Shown: positions 59,100-64,000 of the stretch, piece after piece
Layout: the number at the start of each line of letters is the position of its first letter
Position numbering within the stretch: position 1 is the first letter of the stretch
Source: Hofstenia miamia
Taxonomy: Eukaryota > Xenacoelomorpha > Acoela
DNA length: 64,000 nucleotides
Direction of reading: 5' to 3'
NCBI GenBank assembly: GCA_004352715.1
Contig: SCFE01000003.1
Coordinates: forward strand, 126,179-190,178
Program-made: the position numbers and the translations under genes
The notes under the pieces: generated by a model
What the model saw: only the letters and a program-made list of their open reading frames with translations
Database searches by the model: none
What the model was told of the DNA's origin: nothing

Positions 59100-60939
59100 A
59101 TACCGAATATTAATAAATATTTAATAGTTTTACTAAGTAATATTTTATATTTTTAATAAGGAGATGAATATATTTTTCGAATCTGTTCAATTATAACAGT
59201 TTTCTAAGTTTCGGACTATAAATAAATGTTAATAAATGATACTATAAAGTCACATTTCGATAAATTCTAAACAAAATTCATGCATATTTAGTTGCGAAAT
59301 TATTAGTTTTGTGCTTATAATATATTTATTAAGCACTATATTGATGCATCTTCCGTAAATTATTAATAATGGCTTTGATTAATCTAAAGTTGATATTTAC
59401 GGAAATTTGTTCATTTATTCATATATATATATACATAAGTAATTTGATATATATTAGGAATATACATTTACGAATTGTGAAAAATATCTTCTGTAAAATG
59501 TTAAGGGTTTTATTTAAGTGGGGTGGTAAACTATAAATGACATATTTATATACTATATTATATACTATATTTTCATTATTTTGGTATTCTATATAAACAT
59601 CTGGAAGTATCCAGGCTTTGAATTTTCCTCTGAAATTTTACGATCTGCAATAATCAATTAAATGAAAATGCTATATTCAAAAGCAATGTACGAACAATGT
59701 AATGAATTCATTAATGAAGAAATTTTGTGAATATGTTCGGGAAATGTGTATAATTTGAAAATTAAATTTGTAATATGAAAACCATTGAATTAAATTAGCT
59801 TAATGATTATATTTACAAGATATATTTACTTTTAAATAGAAGAAATTAAGACAACTAAATAGACAAAAAATGCATACTGAATATCATAAATGATAATGTT
59901 AAGCATTTTGTTAGATATTCCGAAGTTATATTTTATTAAAATGGAAAGTTTTTGCGTGTTACTAAGTGGTTAAATGAATGATATATAATTGATTATTACA
60001 TTAAAAAATTTCGATTTTTCTTCTTATTTGTGATAGTAATGAAAACTAATGCAAACAGAATATGAATAAATTTAGCAGGAATTTGGGAAGGACTCCAAAT
60101 GCTTTCGAAAGAGAATTGAATGTAGCCCTTTATTACTGAATGCACCCCTTCCAACACAGTATCAGCAATAAGTCTGAGTTGTGCTATTAATTTTATATGA
60201 TATTTTATATTTGCAGCATGAAATTGAGATTATGTAAATAATATATAGTGTTGTACAGATTGCAGGTCTAGGAAAATGAAATGCATTGATTGTTCTTCAC
60301 TGAATTATTAATGATTTTATTAAATTTAAAGTTTTCTTATTAGGACTTGTTATATATACTGAAAATAGCATCATTTTACAACAGGTTATGACGATTTTCG
60401 AATGTATATATATTAGGTGAATGCCTAACAATTTTGAAAATATTCGATAGATGATCCCAATATACATAATTTTTGAGATATGTGTATTTTGATTTATGGA
60501 AATTGCCGATTTGTGAATGTATAATTCAAAACAGTATTAAATATTTTGCTGTAATCGAATAGTCTTTTTGTAAAATTGTACTTATTGGGATGCAATTTCT
60601 TAATGATTATTAATTTTATCATCATAAGATTAGACTAATATATTGGAATGTTAACCAAATATGTCTATGTCATACATTCAATACAAGCATAGCCTCCTGC
60701 AAAAATATTAGCAATCTCAATTTGGTTTTCAACAATAATTTAAATCAAATTAGAATTAATTAAATATCTCTTTCTAGTGAAGTCTATTAATATAATATCA
60801 TTACTTTTGGGCATTCGGAGACTTTGATTTAAGAATTATGTCAAAATTTGCAACAAAGTTGTAGCATACCATAGTATAGCAATAAAATCGGATATACGGT
60901 ACAATTATAATAAAATGTTGGTTAAATTCAATATCATCT
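59100..60939. other. Very AT-rich intergenic, nothing recognised
   Basis: Almost no GC-rich words, no ORF and no array. Confidence 0.5.
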
Positions 60940-60975
60940 CAGGCCTGCCCGGCAATTGCCGGAATTGCAGGCCTG
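60940..60975. repeat. Nested GC-rich palindrome
   Basis: Outer arms CAGGCCTGC and GCAGGCCTG enclose the perfect 14-bp palindrome CCGGCAATTGCCGG. The core differs by one base from 3478-3491 (CCGGTAATTGCCGG). GC content is sharply above the flanks. Confidence 0.6.
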
Positions 60976-61349
60976 TCATTTCTGCTCGCCACCCTCATAT
61001 ATTTTTAAAAACCTTTTCCATTGATTTACATTATGACAATTTTTGTTGATTAATACAGTTCTAAGTACAATTTTTTTTGAATATATTAATATATACATAA
61101 GTTTATTCTATGATTTGATAGGTATTTAAAATCTAATAAAAATTTTGTAATTGAATGACATATGTACATTATGGTGAAATGCTTATAAAGTATTTTTTTT
61201 CAAACGTTAACAGGAGAGATATAGCAAATATTATTATTTGTTTTAAGAGATTAAGATCATTAAAAGAAAAACAAAAAACCAAAAGAACTATTTGAGAATT
61301 AGTACCTACAACATCTTTTGTTAAGAATTTACGCCATTTCTAAAGTCAT

Positions 61350-61560
61350 AAGTAGTTATGGGGACCGGAAGGAGAGCCCGCAAAAACGCCTCTGATTGGT
61401 CGAGAGCTTATGACGTCACACGTCACGTGACAGACCGTGAATATCGAAGGGGGTGGTTGAGGTGTTGAGTCATCTAATTGATACTTGGCGCTAAGTGCTT
61501 TGAAGATCTCGCTAATTGATTTTTAGATACGGCTCGCTAATGGATTTTTAATTAGCACAT
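61350..61560. promoter_or_regulatory. CpG-rich promoter-like island
   Basis: A local GC and CpG rise in AT-rich DNA. It contains an inverted CCAAT box (ATTGG, 61395-61399), a full CRE (TGACGTCA, 61411-61418), the palindromic E-box TCACGTGA (61423-61430), TTGGCGC at about 61486 and a repeated CTCGCTAAT.GATTTTTA (about 61509 and 61533). This combination is typical of metazoan TATA-less promoters. The likely gene is in or beyond the gap at 61825. The direction is unknown. Confidence 0.45.
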
Positions 61561-61824
61561 TCGGACCTGCTTAAATGATTCACACCCAAATTTACTTTGT
61601 TTTATATAATGACTAATATACATAACATTGCATTTTGTAAAATATACTTTGTTATAACACACATTACACCCAACCTGTATACATTACATCGCATTTTGTG
61701 ATTTTTCTATTGCTGCTTATTTTTACAATCCTTTGTGGGATACGTACACATTACAAACTAATTTTCCATTACACGTAAAAACACAGGACGCAATGGCGAA
61801 CCACACGTATCAAATTTTTCATAA

Positions 61825-62824
61825 NNNNNNNNNNNNNNNNNNNNNNNNNNNNNNNNNNNNNNNNNNNNNNNNNNNNNNNNNNNNNNNNNNNNNNNNNNNN
61901 NNNNNNNNNNNNNNNNNNNNNNNNNNNNNNNNNNNNNNNNNNNNNNNNNNNNNNNNNNNNNNNNNNNNNNNNNNNNNNNNNNNNNNNNNNNNNNNNNNNN
62001 NNNNNNNNNNNNNNNNNNNNNNNNNNNNNNNNNNNNNNNNNNNNNNNNNNNNNNNNNNNNNNNNNNNNNNNNNNNNNNNNNNNNNNNNNNNNNNNNNNNN
62101 NNNNNNNNNNNNNNNNNNNNNNNNNNNNNNNNNNNNNNNNNNNNNNNNNNNNNNNNNNNNNNNNNNNNNNNNNNNNNNNNNNNNNNNNNNNNNNNNNNNN
62201 NNNNNNNNNNNNNNNNNNNNNNNNNNNNNNNNNNNNNNNNNNNNNNNNNNNNNNNNNNNNNNNNNNNNNNNNNNNNNNNNNNNNNNNNNNNNNNNNNNNN
62301 NNNNNNNNNNNNNNNNNNNNNNNNNNNNNNNNNNNNNNNNNNNNNNNNNNNNNNNNNNNNNNNNNNNNNNNNNNNNNNNNNNNNNNNNNNNNNNNNNNNN
62401 NNNNNNNNNNNNNNNNNNNNNNNNNNNNNNNNNNNNNNNNNNNNNNNNNNNNNNNNNNNNNNNNNNNNNNNNNNNNNNNNNNNNNNNNNNNNNNNNNNNN
62501 NNNNNNNNNNNNNNNNNNNNNNNNNNNNNNNNNNNNNNNNNNNNNNNNNNNNNNNNNNNNNNNNNNNNNNNNNNNNNNNNNNNNNNNNNNNNNNNNNNNN
62601 NNNNNNNNNNNNNNNNNNNNNNNNNNNNNNNNNNNNNNNNNNNNNNNNNNNNNNNNNNNNNNNNNNNNNNNNNNNNNNNNNNNNNNNNNNNNNNNNNNNN
62701 NNNNNNNNNNNNNNNNNNNNNNNNNNNNNNNNNNNNNNNNNNNNNNNNNNNNNNNNNNNNNNNNNNNNNNNNNNNNNNNNNNNNNNNNNNNNNNNNNNNN
62801 NNNNNNNNNNNNNNNNNNNNNNNN
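61825..62824. other. Assembly gap, 1000 N
   Basis: Exactly 1000 undetermined bases. ORFs crossing it are meaningless. Confidence 1.
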
Positions 62825-63112
62825 CATATAAGGCGGGAATCACGTTTTAATGGTAGAATCCTATATTGTCAAACCTCAATTTGTTGGTAGCACTCGATTA
62901 CCACTACTGGATAAATCCCCATTGCTGTTAACACAAATTGCCAAACTGAGTACCATGCCCATAATACATAATGAAAAGTAAAATCCAGTGTATAAGCCAG
63001 TGTCAAGATCATACATTGATAGAATAAACGTAAAGTTTCATAGTGAACAAGGTCAGATAATAGAATTCACTGGGACTGGAAGACTGTATATAACGTTGGA
63101 TATTCGCACAGA

Positions 63113-63185
63113 ATGATGGAAAATCAAAAAATATTCAGTTTTTTACAGAGATTGAGTTATGGACGGTTGAATTTCTCCAGCGTGG
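63113..63185 (+). CDS. Candidate first coding exon (weak)
   Basis: MMENQKIFSFLQRLSYGRLN continues with FSSV and then a strong donor GTGG|GTAAGT (phase 1). The product is basic and amphipathic enough for a mitochondrial targeting peptide. TATATAA lies at 63087-63093, too close for a standard core promoter. No downstream exon is visible in the remaining window. Confidence 0.2.
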
Positions 63186-63660
63186 GTAAGTTATTTTTAC
63201 ATTTAAATAATACATTTATGCAAAAATTGCATGTTTAACATGAATAAAAAATTTTTGTTAGGGAAAACACAACATCTCATGTTGGTATAATATATAAATA
63301 AAATAAAAGAAAAATAATTTACCAAAAAGAAGATCCGTTTCTGTCGCATTGTCCAAATAGTTAGATTTTGTTTGATATATTTTACAAGTAGGTGATTTTA
63401 GTCAAACGCCATAGAACTAATCTCAAAATAGAAAATTAAGTTTAAAAAATTAAGTTTATAAAATAAAATTGTTTGCTTAAAAAAACAAAATTTACTAAAA
63501 ATACTATAACAAATTAATTGAAAAGAAAAATTATTTTTTAAAAGTTGACGCGTTGTTTTCAAAAAGTTTATATCTCCGCCATTCTCTTTGTTAGAAATTC
63601 ATGTTATGCGATGCGGTTTTTTGTTCCAAAAAGAACTCAGTACGTAATTTAATTGTTTTA

Positions 63661-64000
63661 TTCGAGTGTATTCATTTAGTATTTCACTTTCCAGCATACA
63701 TGTTTTTTGGAATAAATGAAATTTTGCATTGAATGTTTATCCGATTATATTTGTTTTATCTCTTTACATCATGAATGAAATTTTATATACGCTTTTGATT
63801 AAAAGTAAATTATGAAAAACTCAAATGTTTTTAATTATTTTTGTGATTGATTGAATTGACTTTCTATAATTATTCAGATAGAATAATTTTTTAACTGTGA
63901 ATTACGCAGATTAACTTTTTACATTGCATACATTTCTGTTTTTAAAACAATTTTATATGTTATTGTTGTATTCGAATGTATTCATTTAGTATTTCACTTT
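63661..64000. repeat. Direct repeat of about 30 bp spaced 310 bp, at window end
   Basis: TTCGAGTGTATTCATTTAGT at 63661 recurs as TTCGAATGTATTCATTTAGT at 63971, both followed by ATTTCACTTT. The second copy runs off the window, so this may be the start of a longer-period tandem repeat. Confidence 0.5.

Noticed and set aside
61733-62890. ORFs spanning the second N gap
   Set aside because: Same artefact; flanking codons carry no domain.

Overview
This is about 64 kb of AT-rich eukaryotic DNA, almost certainly from an invertebrate animal. It has spliced class A GPCR genes with GT-AG introns, a pleiotrophin/midkine-type secreted protein, many decayed non-LTR retrotransposons, hAT-, Harbinger- and TTAA-type DNA-transposon relics, microsatellites and one large satellite array. 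There are no bacterial operons, rRNA genes or convincing tRNA genes. The species cannot be named from the sequence; a low-GC cnidarian, flatworm or tunicate type genome would fit. Two runs of exactly 1000 N (30183-31182 and 61825-62824) are fixed-size scaffold gaps.

The genes I trust most are three paralogous rhodopsin-like receptors that had to be assembled from exons. Gene A is on + (10436-13324), gene B on - (26545-23404) and gene C on - (45424-40990). Each has three coding exons with the same intron positions and phases (phase 0 at the start of TM3, phase 1 in intracellular loop 3). Exon 2 is exactly 331 nt in all three. All three read as open seven-TM proteins of 312-318 residues. They share E-R-[FVL] in place of DRY and N-I-x-x-Y in place of NPxxY. 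B and C also share promoter blocks, introns and 3' flanks, so they are a recent segmental duplication. The other clear gene is a cysteine- and lysine-rich pleiotrophin/midkine-like protein on - at 4366-3632.

Layout: 0-5.4 kb holds three minus-strand non-LTR relics and the midkine-like gene. 7.6-10.1 kb holds a small orphan ORF, GC-rich repeats and a 74-bp perfect hairpin element. 10.4-13.6 kb is gene A with repeats in its first intron and an intact-ended MITE just past its stop. 14.1-16.3 kb is an apparently perfect 18-copy, 121-bp satellite. 18.9-19.1 kb is another MITE. 22.4-26.7 kb is gene B with its flanks. 27.3-27.6 kb is a large palindromic foldback element. 29-36 kb is retrotransposon-rich around the first gap. 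37-45.5 kb is a hAT-like element, duplicated 3' flanks and gene C. 47-52 kb is microsatellite-rich and gene-poor. 52.5-55 kb is a non-LTR element whose ORF1 carries a PHD-like zinc finger and whose RT core is deleted. 58.2-59.1 kb is a TTAA-flanked TIR element. 61.35-61.56 kb is a CpG-rich promoter-like island just before the second gap.

The genes do not form a pathway. The main story is local amplification of one receptor family in a repeat-dense neighbourhood. I did not find a convincing novel molecular system. The most distinctive signals are the receptor cluster with its altered motifs, the homogeneous satellite beside gene A and several short perfect palindromic elements.
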